Positions 1 to 7,930 of a stretch of DNA of 24,625 bases are shown here, in pieces. The DNA is from JAURVT01 sp049059935 (lineage in GTDB: Bacteria > Actinomycetota > Actinomycetes > Propionibacteriales > Nocardioidaceae). The stretch is from positions 1 to 24,625 of the forward strand of contig NZ_JBMGQR010000065.1 in the NCBI RefSeq assembly GCF_049059935.1. Reading direction: 5' to 3'. The number at the start of each line of letters is the position of its first letter. Positions within the stretch are counted from its first letter, which is position 1. The position numbers and the translations under genes were made by a program. The notes below the pieces were generated by a model. The model was not told the origin of the DNA. It ran no database searches and saw only the letters and a list, made by a program, of their open reading frames with translations.

Positions 1-1925
1 TCGGCCGGTGCTGCGGGCAGGAAGAGGTATCCCTGTGCCTCGTCGCATCCCATGGCGTCGAGCATGTAGAGGGTCTCAACATCCTCGACGCCCTCGGCGA
101 CGACGCGCAGGTCGAGGTTGTGGGCGAGCTGGATGGTGGAACGGACGAGAACCCCGTCTCGGGCGTCGACGGTCATGGTCCCGACGAAGCCTCGGTCGAT
201 CTTCAGCTTGTTCACCGGCAGCTGCTTGAGCTGGGCCATGGAGGAGTAGCCGGTGCCAAAGTCGTCGATGGAGATGGTGATGCCCGCATCGCTGAGCGAT
301 CTCAACGATCGTTCGGCGACGGTGGGGTCCTGAAGCATGCTGGACTCGGTCACCTCGAGCTCGAGCAGACACGCCGGCACGCCCGCGACCTCGAGCAGGG
401 CGATGACCTGCTGGGGAAAGTCCGGGTCGCGCAAGGAGCTCGCCGAGACGTTGACGGCGACCGGCAGGTGGAGCCCCTGGTCAGTCCACACCTTGAGCTG
501 GTCGATCACGGTACGCAGGACGAGTGTGGTCAGGGGTCGGATCAATCCGGTGGACTCGGCCAGGGGAATGAACTCACCTGGTGACACGGTGCCGCGCTCG
601 GGGTGGGTCCATCGGATCAGGGCCTCGGCCCCCAGCACCGTTGAGGGGGCCGCCACGTCGATCTTGGGCTGGTAGTGCACAGCCAGCTGGTCCCCGTCGA
701 GTGCGCAGCGCAATGCGGCGGCCAATCCGAGGCGGTCCGAGCTGTGCTGGTCGCGCGCCGGCTCGTAGACGACGAGGCTGCCGCGGCCGGCCTTGGCCTC
801 GTTCAGGGCGACACCCGCTTGGCGCATCAGGGTATCCGCGTCACCACCGACCGCAGGTGAGACCGCGAGCCCGATGCGCGCATCGACGTGCACCTGGACA
901 CCGGCGGTGAAGAACGGGACCGCCAGCGCGGACCGGGCCCGTCGGGCGACGTCTTCGACGTCGGCAGGGTCGGCACCGGTCAGGACGAGTCCGAACTCGT
1001 CACCGCCGAGCCTGGCGATGGTCTCACCCGCAGGCAGGCCATCAGAGAGCCGAGCTGCGACCGACCGCAGGAGCTCGTCACCTGGTGCATGGCCCAGCGT
1101 GTCGTTGACCTCCTTGAACCGGTCGAGGCCGAGGACGGCAACGGCGGTCGAGGACGGGACTGCGCTCTCCTGCCCCAGCCTCTGGCCCACCAGCTGAAGG
1201 AACCGGTGCCGGTTGGGCAATCCCGTGAGCGTGTCGTGGTTGGCCTCGAAGCGCAGTGACTGCTCGGTGGCGACGCGTTCCACGACGCGAGCCAGGTGCT
1301 CGCTGATCTGGGCCAGGATTCGCAGCAGCTGGGAGTCCGGCTCCACCACGTTCGTGGACAGGCACTCGAGCACGGCGGCGACCTGATCGTCGACCACGAC
1401 GGGGAAGGCGACCGATCCGTGCAGGCCGGCGGTCCGAGCAGCCGCGACGCGTCGGTAGTCGGGGTCCTTGACGATGTCGCGGATCCAGGCCGGCTCGGCG
1501 CCCCGCAGGACCGCACCGATCAGACCGTCGCCGGGTCCGAACCGCAGGTGGGTGGACGCCGAAAGGAATGTGCCGTGGCGAGCACGGTCGCGACAGTAGC
1601 CGCCGGCGGCGACCTGCAGGGTCCCGTCGCCGGCGCCCTGGACCCATGCCTGGCCCACGGGCCAGTCCAGGTGGACGCACAGCTGCTCCAGCGCGGTGCT
1701 GAATGCCTGCTCGGTGGTGCGCGCGGCATTGGCGCCCGCAGCGACAGACTCGAGCAGAGCCAGCTCCTGCTGGCGGTCGTAGAGCTCTCGGGTGCTCCGC
1801 TCGGCGATCGCCTCGGCCTCACGGCGGGCGCGTCGCTCGCGCTCCAGCCTGCGCTGGACACGAGCCAGGGTGTCCACGAGGTCAGCGTCCGCCCGGGTGG
1901 GCAGGGTGTCCTCGCGGCGACTCAT
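1..1925 (-). CDS. GAF-GGDEF-EAL c-di-GMP synthase/phosphodiesterase (C-terminus cut by window edge)
   Basis: About 641 residues are visible; the frame runs off the left edge within the last part of the EAL domain (GYLFLP region). Order: a charged, probably coiled-coil start (1-55), a GAF sensor domain (about 58-215), GGDEF (about 228-390) and EAL (about 400 to the end). The GGDEF motif is intact at 307-311 and follows a DTLTGLPNR motif. The allosteric RxxD I-site is replaced by PAGE, so product inhibition is unlikely. The EAL motif (434-436) and the later DDFGTGY motif are intact, so both diguanylate cyclase and c-di-GMP phosphodiesterase activity are possible. No membrane segments are seen, so it should be cytosolic. 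Its ATG overlaps the stop of the H-NOX gene (ATGA), which implies translational coupling and a shared promoter. Inference: H-NOX controls the balance of the two activities in response to NO. Confidence 0.93.
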   Translation of the reverse strand, partial: MSRREDTLPTRADADLVDTLARVQRRLERERRARREAEAIAERSTRELYDRQQELALLESVAAGANAARTTEQAFSTALEQLCVHLDWPVGQAWVQGAGDGTLQVAAGGYCRDRARHGTFLSASTHLRFGPGDGLIGAVLRGAEPAWIRDIVKDPDYRRVAAARTAGLHGSVAFPVVVDDQVAAVLECLSTNVVEPDSQLLRILAQISEHLARVVERVATEQSLRFEANHDTLTGLPNRHRFLQLVGQRLGQESAVPSSTAVAVLGLDRFKEVNDTLGHAPGDELLRSVAARLSDGLPAGETIARLGGDEFGLVLTGADPADVEDVARRARSALAVPFFTAGVQVHVDARIGLAVSPAVGGDADTLMRQAGVALNEAKAGRGSLVVYEPARDQHSSDRLGLAAALRCALDGDQLAVHYQPKIDVAAPSTVLGAEALIRWTHPERGTVSPGEFIPLAESTGLIRPLTTLVLRTVIDQLKVWTDQGLHLPVAVNVSASSLRDPDFPQQVIALLEVAGVPACLLELEVTESSMLQDPTVAERSLRSLSDAGITISIDDFGTGYSSMAQLKQLPVNKLKIDRGFVGTMTVDARDGVLVRSTIQLAHNLDLRVVAEGVEDVETLYMLDAMGCDEAQGYLFLPAAPA

Positions 1926-2458
1926 GGGTGCGACACCACCAGCAAGCAGTGGTCGTCATCTCGCTTCATGCAGCGGGGCTGGGTGATGACCAGGTCCTCA
2001 CCGAAGTGGTCGCCGGCCCCGTAGAGCAGCCCCTCGGCGAACGAGCACATCTGCCGCGCGGACCGGTACTCCATGCCCAGGGCCGACGGGTCGGAGGTGT
2101 CGAAGGCGAACTGGGGGGTAGCGGCACCGGGGTACAGCTTGTGCACCTCGGGATGGATGACCTCGTTCAGGCCCATCGCGAACGAGCGAGTGCCGGAGTG
2201 GCGGGAGAAGAGCCCGGGGTAACGCTGGACGAAGATGGGCATGGCCTGCCGCCCGATCCATCGCACGATGTCGTCGGCGGGCGTCTCCAAGGCGGCCGAT
2301 GCGGCCGCGACCAGACGACCCAGGTCTGCGTCGGGGTAGTCCCCCAGCGAGGTATACGCACCATCAACCCCCGCCTGATCGACCAGCGCGTCCCAGGTGT
2401 CCTCACCATGCTCGGCTGTCACGATGTCTTCGACGAGGTTGAAGATGATCCCTTTCAC
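1922..2458 (-). CDS. H-NOX haem-dependent nitric oxide sensor
   Basis: Stand-alone H-NOX domain of 178 residues, the usual family length. Starting at the GTG at 2458 gives the family-typical MKGIIF beginning; the open frame continues upstream to 2647 without any family-like sequence. Key residues fall at the numbering of the Caldanaerobacter protein: proximal haem ligand His102 (motif VIHPEVHKLYPG), Pro115, and Y-x-S-x-R at 131/133/135, which binds the haem propionates. Position 140 is Phe, where O2-binding members have a distal Tyr, so by family knowledge this should be an NO-selective sensor. It is cytosolic. Its stop overlaps the start of the downstream GGDEF-EAL gene by ATGA. H-NOX proteins elsewhere (Shewanella, Legionella) bind and regulate adjacent GGDEF-EAL enzymes or kinases. 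No strong Shine-Dalgarno precedes the GTG. Confidence 0.93.
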   Translation of the reverse strand: MKGIIFNLVEDIVTAEHGEDTWDALVDQAGVDGAYTSLGDYPDADLGRLVAAASAALETPADDIVRWIGRQAMPIFVQRYPGLFSRHSGTRSFAMGLNEVIHPEVHKLYPGAATPQFAFDTSDPSALGMEYRSARQMCSFAEGLLYGAGDHFGEDLVITQPRCMKRDDDHCLLVVSHP

Positions 2459-2777
2459 ACCGTCATGATCGGCACCGGAGCTTCGGACCTGAGGGCCCAC
2501 CGAAAACCCGTGTCGCACAGTCCGTGCGCCACGTGCCTCCGCTCCGCGCAAGCGGCTCCTACAGACGAAGGGGCTGGAAACGTGAAACAGATGTTGAGCG
2601 AGGCATAACCACAGCAGGAACCGCACGCGGGACCCGCTAACGGGCACCGGTCCCCCAATCGTCTCCGAGCGGCCCTCGACTTCCCATGGGAATTCCCTGG
2701 TGAACGGTGGCCGCTGTCCTGTTCCCGGTGGGTAGTTGTCGCCGGTTGGGTTTGCTTGAGGGAGCGGGTGGAGACGA
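2459..2777. other. Intergenic region upstream of the H-NOX gene
   Basis: This stretch lies between the H-NOX start and the MarR stop, both on the minus strand. It should hold the promoter of the H-NOX operon and the end of the MarR transcript. I see a small TCCCATGGGA palindrome near 2682-2692 and a weak CCCGctaaCGGG hairpin near 2633-2644. I found no convincing -10/-35 pair, terminator or gene. Confidence 0.5.
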
Positions 2778-3275
2778 TCAGTGACGCTTGCGGGATACGG
2801 CCGAGCGCGGGGGTGCCGCGCGCATGTGGTCGCGCACCGGCGAGAGCAGGTCGGCCAGAACCTGCGTGTCCCGGCGCGACAGGGGTCCGAACAGCTGCTG
2901 GCGCACCATCTCGACGTGGCCGGGGATGACCTGCTCGACGATCGCCCGTCCGGCGTCGGTGATCGTGACCGTGACGCCGCGCTCGTCGTCGACGGACGGC
3001 GTACGCGAGACCAGGCCGGCCTTCTCGAGCAGTCCGGCCTGGTAGGTCAGGCCGCTGCGGCTGTACACGACGCCGTCGGCCAGGTCGGTCATCCGCTCGC
3101 TGCCGGTGGCCGAGTCCAGGCCGAGGCGGGCCAGCAGCTGGAACTGGACGTAGCTCAGGTCGCCGTCCTCGCGCAGCTGCTGCTCGACCGCGTGGCGCAG
3201 GAGTCCCGCGACCTCCATCAGCGCGAAGTACGCGCCCAGCTGCTCGTGGTCCAAGGACGGGGACGGGGTCGTCAT
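2778..3275 (-). CDS. MarR-family transcriptional regulator
   Basis: 165 residues, normal for MarR proteins. Flanking helices surround a winged helix-turn-helix: recognition region about 61-90 and a wing around 93-110 with the family-typical DDERGVTVTITDAGR. MarR dimers usually repress a neighbouring gene until a small phenolic ligand or oxidant releases them. The gene diverges from an oxidoreductase gene at 3387, and the space between holds three copies of one operator-like motif, so it probably represses both itself and that gene. The start is ATG at 3275, with only a weak AGGCTGG upstream. The target gene is truncated, so the regulator may have lost its original job. Confidence 0.92.
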   Translation of the reverse strand: MTTPSPSLDHEQLGAYFALMEVAGLLRHAVEQQLREDGDLSYVQFQLLARLGLDSATGSERMTDLADGVVYSRSGLTYQAGLLEKAGLVSRTPSVDDERGVTVTITDAGRAIVEQVIPGHVEMVRQQLFGPLSRRDTQVLADLLSPVRDHMRAAPPRSAVSRKRH

Positions 3276-3292
3276 GACGCCAGCCTACAAGT

Positions 3293-3364
3293 AGTGCGCA
3301 TTCGAAGCACTTGCTTCGAGTTCGCAGCACTCCTAACGTCCCTTGTGCTTCGAATCCGCAGCAT
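3293..3364. promoter_or_regulatory. Three operator-like repeats between MarR gene and oxidoreductase gene
   Basis: Three copies of one motif, roughly GTGCGNATTCGAAGCAC: copy A at 3293-3310 (plus orientation), B at 3311-3330 (reverse) and C at 3344-3364 (reverse). A and B abut as an inverted pair around TTCGAAGCAcTTGCTTCGA. They occupy the divergent promoter region, so they are the probable binding sites of the MarR protein (inference). Confidence 0.65.
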
Positions 3365-3386
3365 CGCCACGACAGAGGAGATCACC

Positions 3387-3866
3387 ATGAAGGCCATCCG
3401 CTTCCACCAGTACGGCGACGCCGACGTCCTACGCCTCGAGGACGTCGACCCCCCGGTCCCCGGCCCCGGCCAGGTGCGCGTGCGCGCCGCCGGCACGACG
3501 TTCAACGGCGTCGACGGCAACATCCGCGCCGGGAACATGCAGGGCCCCATGCCACTGACGCTGCCCCACGTGCCCGGCGTGGACCTCTCCGGCACCGTGG
3601 ACGCGCTCGGTGCCGGAGTCGAGGGTCTCCAGGTCGGCGACCGGGTGGTCGGGTTCCTGCCCTTCACCGGCGACGGCGCGTCGGCCGAGCATGTTCTCGC
3701 TTCGGCCGAGATCCTGGCCCCGGCACCCACCTCGATCCCGCTCGCCGACGCGGCCGCGCTCCCCGTGGTCGGACTCACCGCCTGGCAGGCCCTGTTCGAG
3801 CACGCCGACTTGCGGGCCGGGCAGCGGATCGCCGTCAACGGAGCGGGCGGAGCCGTCGGTGGGTAG
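3387..3866 (+). pseudogene. Truncated zinc-less quinone oxidoreductase (MDR family), N-terminal half only
   Basis: The ATG at 3387 has a good GAGGAG Shine-Dalgarno seven bases upstream. The 159-residue product begins like NADPH:quinone reductases (MKAIRFHQYGDADVL; later PHVPGVDLSGTV and VGDRVVGFLP). It stops inside the nucleotide-binding glycine motif GAGGAVGG at the C-terminus. Full-length relatives have about 305-330 residues, so the cofactor-binding half is missing and the product should be inactive. The break lies near 3864; beyond it the DNA encodes, on the other strand, part of an unrelated protein. A 7-bp inverted repeat CCGTCGG/CCGACGG straddles the join. Divergence from a MarR gene is a common arrangement for this family. 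Confidence 0.85.
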
Positions 3867-3966
3867 CCGACGGTGTCGCCCTTGGTCAGCGTCTTCGCGA
3901 CGGACGCGAGGTCGTCCCACGTCTTCGGGACGTCGGACTCCCCCTCCGTCCGCGGGAACAGGGTGC
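3865..3966 (-). pseudogene. Fragment resembling an ABC-transporter solute-binding protein
   Basis: About 30 codons on the minus strand read ESDVPKTWDDLASVAKTLTK followed by GDTVGY. This resembles the interior of extracellular sugar-binding lipoproteins, which carry P-x-TWDEL-x-x-x-AKxLT near the first hinge. Neither the start nor the rest of such a gene is present. The fragment ends exactly where the truncated oxidoreductase begins, so both are debris at a rearrangement junction. The family call rests on motif resemblance only. Confidence 0.45.
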
Positions 3967-4018
3967 GGGGGGCGCCGGTTCTCCCTGGTGTGAGCACCTC
4001 GTCCGAGCACCGCACCGA

Positions 4019-4174
4019 TCACCACTGCCACAATCGGTGGCGTTGATCTATCGTTCGGACGCCTGACCCGAACACCGCGTCTCGCCGCCCGTCGGCGATG
4101 GGTTGCAAGGCCAGCCGCACGAGCTCGGGATCGGCCAGCAGGGCGCCGACCGCGCCCTCCACGGTGAGTGACAC
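4019..4174 (-). pseudogene. Decayed start of an EAL-domain phosphodiesterase gene
   Basis: Reading from a GTG at 4174, eight bases after the DUF1059 stop, the frame gives TVEGAVGALLADPELVRLAL then QPIAD, before losing similarity near 4085 and stopping at 4019. This aligns with the start of the intact EAL protein at 15999 (GEAVQRVLAEPGLLAMAVQPIV). Gene order is also the same: DUF1059 then EAL. It is therefore a truncated copy of the second gene of that pair. An inverted repeat GTTCGG/CCGAAC at about 4048-4070 lies near the breakpoint and could mark an insertion or deletion end. Confidence 0.7.
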
Positions 4175-4182
4175 GGTGGGCC

Positions 4183-4353
4183 TCAGGCCGGCACCATCGC
4201 CGCCTGCACCGCGGCGACGACCTCGGTCGGCACCTGGTGCATGTGGTGATCGACCCTGGCGTGGTCAGCGACCTGAGCCAGGATGTCGGACTCGGTTCCG
4301 GTGAAGGTGGCTGTGCACCCTGGCACGACGTCGCCGCATCGGAATGCCTTTAT
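4183..4353 (-). CDS. DUF1059 small protein with apparent ATA start
   Basis: 56 residues starting IKAFRCGDVVPGCTATFTGT and ending with an amphipathic helix (PTEVVAAVQAAM). It matches DUF1059, a family of about 55-60 residues with two conserved Cys and several His, sometimes described as predicted metal-binding. It is clearly related to the protein at 15802. No ATG, GTG or TTG exists in frame between the upstream stop and the conserved region. The codon where Met belongs is ATA at 4353-4351, preceded eight bases away by a strong GGAGGAG Shine-Dalgarno. Either ATA is used as a rare start or ATG has mutated to ATA and the gene is poorly expressed. The downstream EAL partner is broken, which favours decay. 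Confidence 0.7.
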   Translation of the reverse strand: MKAFRCGDVVPGCTATFTGTESDILAQVADHARVDHHMHQVPTEVVAAVQAAMVPA

Positions 4354-4474
4354 CTTCGCTTCTCCTCCTGCCGCGGCAGTCGCCGCGCATGTTCAGTCTG
4401 AGGAACAGTGCGGCCTTGCGTAATCAAAATGGAGGAATGGCTTGAGCTCTTGAGGATTGGCGACGGTGCGTCGA

Positions 4475-5029
4475 TCAGTCGTCAGGACACGAGGAGGGTT
4501 CGAAGGTCATCGCGTAGTAGGTCTGCACGTCGATCTGCTTGACGGTGACGTCGGCCAGACGCTTCATGGTGCGTTCGGTGGCGGCGGCGAAGTCGTGGGC
4601 GTCGTTGTTGTAGGCGCAGATGTCGTAGCCCACGACGGCGCCCACTTGCTGGGCGCGGCTACACATGGCCGTCAGCATCCGGGTGAGGGCGGACGAGCGC
4701 TGGTAGTCGGGGTGGACCAGGGTGAATCCGAGGTACAAGATCGCGCCTCGCGCGTGGTGGTCGGGATAGCGGTGGGCGTAGAACGATGGTGAGATCCACG
4801 GCACGGAGGTCAGGTCGTCGGTCAGAGTGCTGATGGCGACCGCCCGGTCCCGATCGAAGGCGATGTACTTTTCCACCCCGGGGTCTTGCATCTCCGCGTC
4901 GAACTCTTCGGGGGTCAACAGGTGTCGTGCGGCAGCCCGCTCGGCTAGGTCGCCGAAAGCGGCCACGTAGAGCGAGTAGAAGGCGGCCAGGGCCGTCGTA
5001 TCGACGGTGCGAACGACTCGAATGTCCAC
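4475..5029 (-). CDS. GNAT-like acetyltransferase, substrate unknown
   Basis: 184 residues from the GTG at 5029, which has GAGGAG five bases upstream; the open frame extends further but without a comparable ribosome site. The segment ILYLGFTLVHPDYQRSSALT resembles motif A of GNAT acetyltransferases (beta strand 4, then an acetyl-CoA pyrophosphate-binding loop). The canonical Q/R-x-x-G-x-G/A is poorly kept (QRSSAL), so CoA binding is uncertain. No signal peptide or membrane segment is seen. The gene lies 174 bases downstream of the membrane GGDEF-EAL gene on the same strand and may be cotranscribed. Whether it acts in the same pathway cannot be told from sequence. Confidence 0.7.
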   Translation of the reverse strand: MDIRVVRTVDTTALAAFYSLYVAAFGDLAERAAARHLLTPEEFDAEMQDPGVEKYIAFDRDRAVAISTLTDDLTSVPWISPSFYAHRYPDHHARGAILYLGFTLVHPDYQRSSALTRMLTAMCSRAQQVGAVVGYDICAYNNDAHDFAAATERTMKRLADVTVKQIDVQTYYAMTFEPSSCPDD

Positions 5030-5203
5030 GTGGGCTCCTCCCCGAGCGGGTGGGCCAGGTGCCTGGCCGGGCCTCAAGACCCTACCGAGAGCGGGGCGTG
5101 ATCGACGATTCCGACGCACCGGCCCAGCATTGAGGGTGGCAACCGGGACCGACGCTGGGTGCGCCAGAGGAACATGCGCCCACCTAGGTGGCTGGGCCGT
5201 GGG

Positions 5204-7495
5204 TTAGCCAGCGAGCTGGACGCCCGGGGCTGTCGGGGCGAGCGCCGCTCCGGGTGCAGGTCGGCCGAGCAAGAAGCCTTGAAGATAGTCACAACCCAGC
5301 ATTTTGAGGTGTTCGGCCTGCTGGGTGGTCTCCACTCCCTCGCCGACCACCGCTGCGCCTGTCGCGTGGCTCATGGCGATCACCGCGGTCACGACGGCCT
5401 CGTTCGCCAGACCGTCTCCGTCACCGGAGATGAAGCTGCGGTCGATCTTGATGACCTCTGGCTGCAGCTCTCGGATGTGTGTCAGCGCTGCGTATCCGGT
5501 GCCGAAGTCGTCGAGCGCGACCTGTACACCGATCTCACGCAGGTCGTAGGCGATCTGCGCGGCGTCGGAGGTTCCGGCCAGGGCGATGGTTTCGGTCAGC
5601 TCGAGCCATATCAGACCGGGATCGAGGTTCAACTGGGCGAGGAGCTGGCGAACCGATGCCACGAATCGGCCGTCCTCGAGCTGCCGTGGCGACAGATTGA
5701 TCGACATGATGAGCGGCCGGCCGGGGTGGGCTGCGAGCCGGTGGGCGAGCTCGGCCATCGACGTGCGCAGGATCCACTCCCCCAGCTCGCCCATGAGGTG
5801 TGATCGTTCGGCTGCCTCGATGACCTGGTTTGGGGGCACTGATCCCAGGACCGGGGAGTTCCATCGCAGGAGGGCTTCGAAGCCTCGGGTCTCGAGCGAG
5901 GTGGCGTCCACGATGGGCTGGTAGTACATGGACAGCTGATCGGTGCCCAGCGCGCTGCGCAACTCGTCGACCATCAGCGCCTGCGCGGCGAGGGCTTGGT
6001 CCATTTCGAGTGTGTAGATGGCCACACCGTCTCGGTGGGAGTTCTTGACCGCGTACATGGCGAGGTCGGCATGCCGCATGAGCGCCTCGGCGTCAGTGTC
6101 GGCATCGGCCTGCGCCACGCCGACCGAGACACTCAACTGCCGTCGTGTGGCGGCGTTGATCTGCAGGGGCGGGTCGAGTGCTGCCCGGAGTCGCCCTGCA
6201 GCATTCCAGGGGTCGTGGTTGGTCAGTACGAGGAACTCGTCGCCTCCGACGCGGCCCAGCACCTCCCCTGGCCTGAGCGCGGCGGCGAAGCGTTCGGCCA
6301 CCTGTACGAGGACGCGGTCGCCGACGGTGTGGCCCCATCCGTCGTTGATGGGCTTGAAACCGTCAAGGTCGACGTACAACAGGTGCCAGGTGCCAGGGGT
6401 GTGGCTGAGGTGGTGGTCGATGAGTCGCAGCACGGTCCGCCGGTTGAGCAGGCCGGTCAATGAGTCGTGCTCGGCGGCGCGGCGGGTGATCTGCTCGGCG
6501 ACTTTTAGTCGTTGGGCGGCCGCCGACAGGTGGCTGGCGGTCACCACCAGGCGGGCGAAGACGGCGGCGATCACGAGCCCCGACATGGCCACGCGAACCA
6601 TCTGGTCCACGTGGCCTTCGGGGCGGTCCAGAGCGGGCAGTGCGACCGGGACCGCCAGGGCCGCGACGAGCAGCACGAAGCGCGCCCGCTCTGAGGACCA
6701 CGACGATCTCTGCGACGGTGAGAGAAAGGCTTCGAGCGACGGGTGGAGGGCCATGGCGCCGAAGAACCCGAAGGACAGCAGATATCCGAGGGACCAGTAC
6801 CGCTCGGGCACGGGGATGGACCAGCCGGCGTCGTACGCGGCGTAGGTCAGGTCGCCGCTCAGCAGCAAGAGCATGGCCGCCACCGTGAGCAGCGATGCGG
6901 CCATCAGCGCGGTTCGCCGGAACGCCAGTTGGACCAGCACGGCCAGCAGCAGCACGTCGGCTGCGACGTAGGCCGCTGACCGTAGTCCATCGAAGGTCGA
7001 ACGTCCCGACATGGTGATGGCTGGCTCGACCAGGAGAACCCACGCCACGAGGCTGACGCTGAAAGTGACCGCGAGGACGTCGAGGACCACCGAGACCGGT
7101 GTGGTTGCCGACGTTCGCAGCATGCGTGCAAGGAAGATCAGCAACCCGAGATACCCGGCGAAGGTGAAAGCGTCTGCCAGTCCCGAGACGTTGCCCGAGC
7201 TCAGCGCGTCGCTGGGTCGCAGCACGATTCCGATCAGGAAGCAGGAACCGGCTCCGACGAACACCAGCAGGACGGGGCGTGTGATGGCCGTTGCGGTCAT
7301 CATCCCGCGCGCGACCGCAGCCATGGACGCGATCCCGACAACGACGATCAAGACGCCGCCGATCGGGCCGGATGTGAAAGGCACTGCAGCTGTGCTTCCC
7401 AGGGCCACCGCGAGTACCGACCAGGCTGCCGATGGTCCATGTGACGGGACCGAGCTTTGGGCGTCCGCCGGGTGGGCGGCTGTGTGGCCGGTCAT
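5204..7495 (-). CDS. Membrane-bound GGDEF-EAL c-di-GMP enzyme
   Basis: 763 residues. The N-terminal half (about 22-320) has eight to ten hydrophobic segments and forms a membrane sensor of MASE-like type with no motif I can name. GGDEF follows (about 340-495) with an intact GGDEF at 417-421; the I-site position reads RPGE, a conservative change from RxxD. EAL spans about 505-750, with EAL at 540-542, ELTE near 632-635, DDFGTGY at 662-668, KIDRSFI and VGEGVET. Both domains look catalytically competent. ATG at 7495 is preceded by a purine-rich GGGAGGGGG. After the stop, at 5180-5191, lies a perfect CCACCTAGGTGG palindrome that could form a weak hairpin. The acetyltransferase-like gene follows on the same strand. 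Confidence 0.95.
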   Translation of the reverse strand: MTGHTAAHPADAQSSVPSHGPSAAWSVLAVALGSTAAVPFTSGPIGGVLIVVVGIASMAAVARGMMTATAITRPVLLVFVGAGSCFLIGIVLRPSDALSSGNVSGLADAFTFAGYLGLLIFLARMLRTSATTPVSVVLDVLAVTFSVSLVAWVLLVEPAITMSGRSTFDGLRSAAYVAADVLLLAVLVQLAFRRTALMAASLLTVAAMLLLLSGDLTYAAYDAGWSIPVPERYWSLGYLLSFGFFGAMALHPSLEAFLSPSQRSSWSSERARFVLLVAALAVPVALPALDRPEGHVDQMVRVAMSGLVIAAVFARLVVTASHLSAAAQRLKVAEQITRRAAEHDSLTGLLNRRTVLRLIDHHLSHTPGTWHLLYVDLDGFKPINDGWGHTVGDRVLVQVAERFAAALRPGEVLGRVGGDEFLVLTNHDPWNAAGRLRAALDPPLQINAATRRQLSVSVGVAQADADTDAEALMRHADLAMYAVKNSHRDGVAIYTLEMDQALAAQALMVDELRSALGTDQLSMYYQPIVDATSLETRGFEALLRWNSPVLGSVPPNQVIEAAERSHLMGELGEWILRTSMAELAHRLAAHPGRPLIMSINLSPRQLEDGRFVASVRQLLAQLNLDPGLIWLELTETIALAGTSDAAQIAYDLREIGVQVALDDFGTGYAALTHIRELQPEVIKIDRSFISGDGDGLANEAVVTAVIAMSHATGAAVVGEGVETTQQAEHLKMLGCDYLQGFLLGRPAPGAALAPTAPGVQLAG

Positions 7496-7930
7496 GTCCC
7501 CACCCCCTCCCTGCGCCGCTCGATGCGGCCGAGCGTGAATCTACTTCAAATACATGAGAGCGGTGGAGGATTTGAGCAGTACGGGTGCGTAGCGTTCACG
7601 TACCACTGGGGCACCTGCAGACGCAGCTCGCTTCGCGCGGGCCCCGATCGACTGACTGGACGGCGGTGCGGCAGCCTGGGTCGGTGGGTGGGCGTGAACG
7701 GCGCTCCGAAGTCCGCCTGTGGCCCGGGCCGACGCGGTTCAGAAGTGAGCGGTCGAACACGTCGTGCGAGCGTCCCGCCGTGAGGCCTCGGAGAAAGTTC
7801 ACGGCGGGACGTGCCACCAGTCTCCACCAGGCGCTGCGTTGGGGGGACCAGATTGGTCTAGGTGTTGCGCGTGAACGACCGGTTGCGACTGGTCGGGGTG
7901 CCGTGGATGAGATGGGGTGGCGTTGGGATG
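7496..7930. other. Gene-free stretch between two minus-strand genes
   Basis: Open frames here have no recognisable protein character and conflict with one another. The stretch should hold the promoter of the membrane GGDEF-EAL gene near 7500-7570 and the 3' end of the 7931-8893 transcript. The one clear structure is the long hairpin at 7771-7811, listed separately. Confidence 0.5.
7771..7811. terminator. Perfect 13-bp inverted repeat, probable transcription terminator
   Basis: CGTCCCGCCGTGA (7771-7783) and TCACGGCGGGACG (7799-7811) are perfect reverse complements around a 15-base loop. The repeat lies about 120 bases beyond the stop of the minus-strand gene at 7931. There is no T-run on either side, which fits U-poor actinobacterial terminators but leaves other roles (operator, element end) open. 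Confidence 0.5.

Noticed and set aside
1922..2647. 241-residue H-NOX product starting at 2647
   Set aside because: The added 63 residues have no family similarity, whereas the GTG at 2458 gives the canonical MKGIIF start and exact family numbering.
2455..3330. 291-codon minus-strand frame across the MarR gene and the H-NOX leader
   Set aside because: It overlaps the MarR gene in another frame, is Arg/Pro/Gly-rich without domains, and is an artefact of GC-rich DNA.
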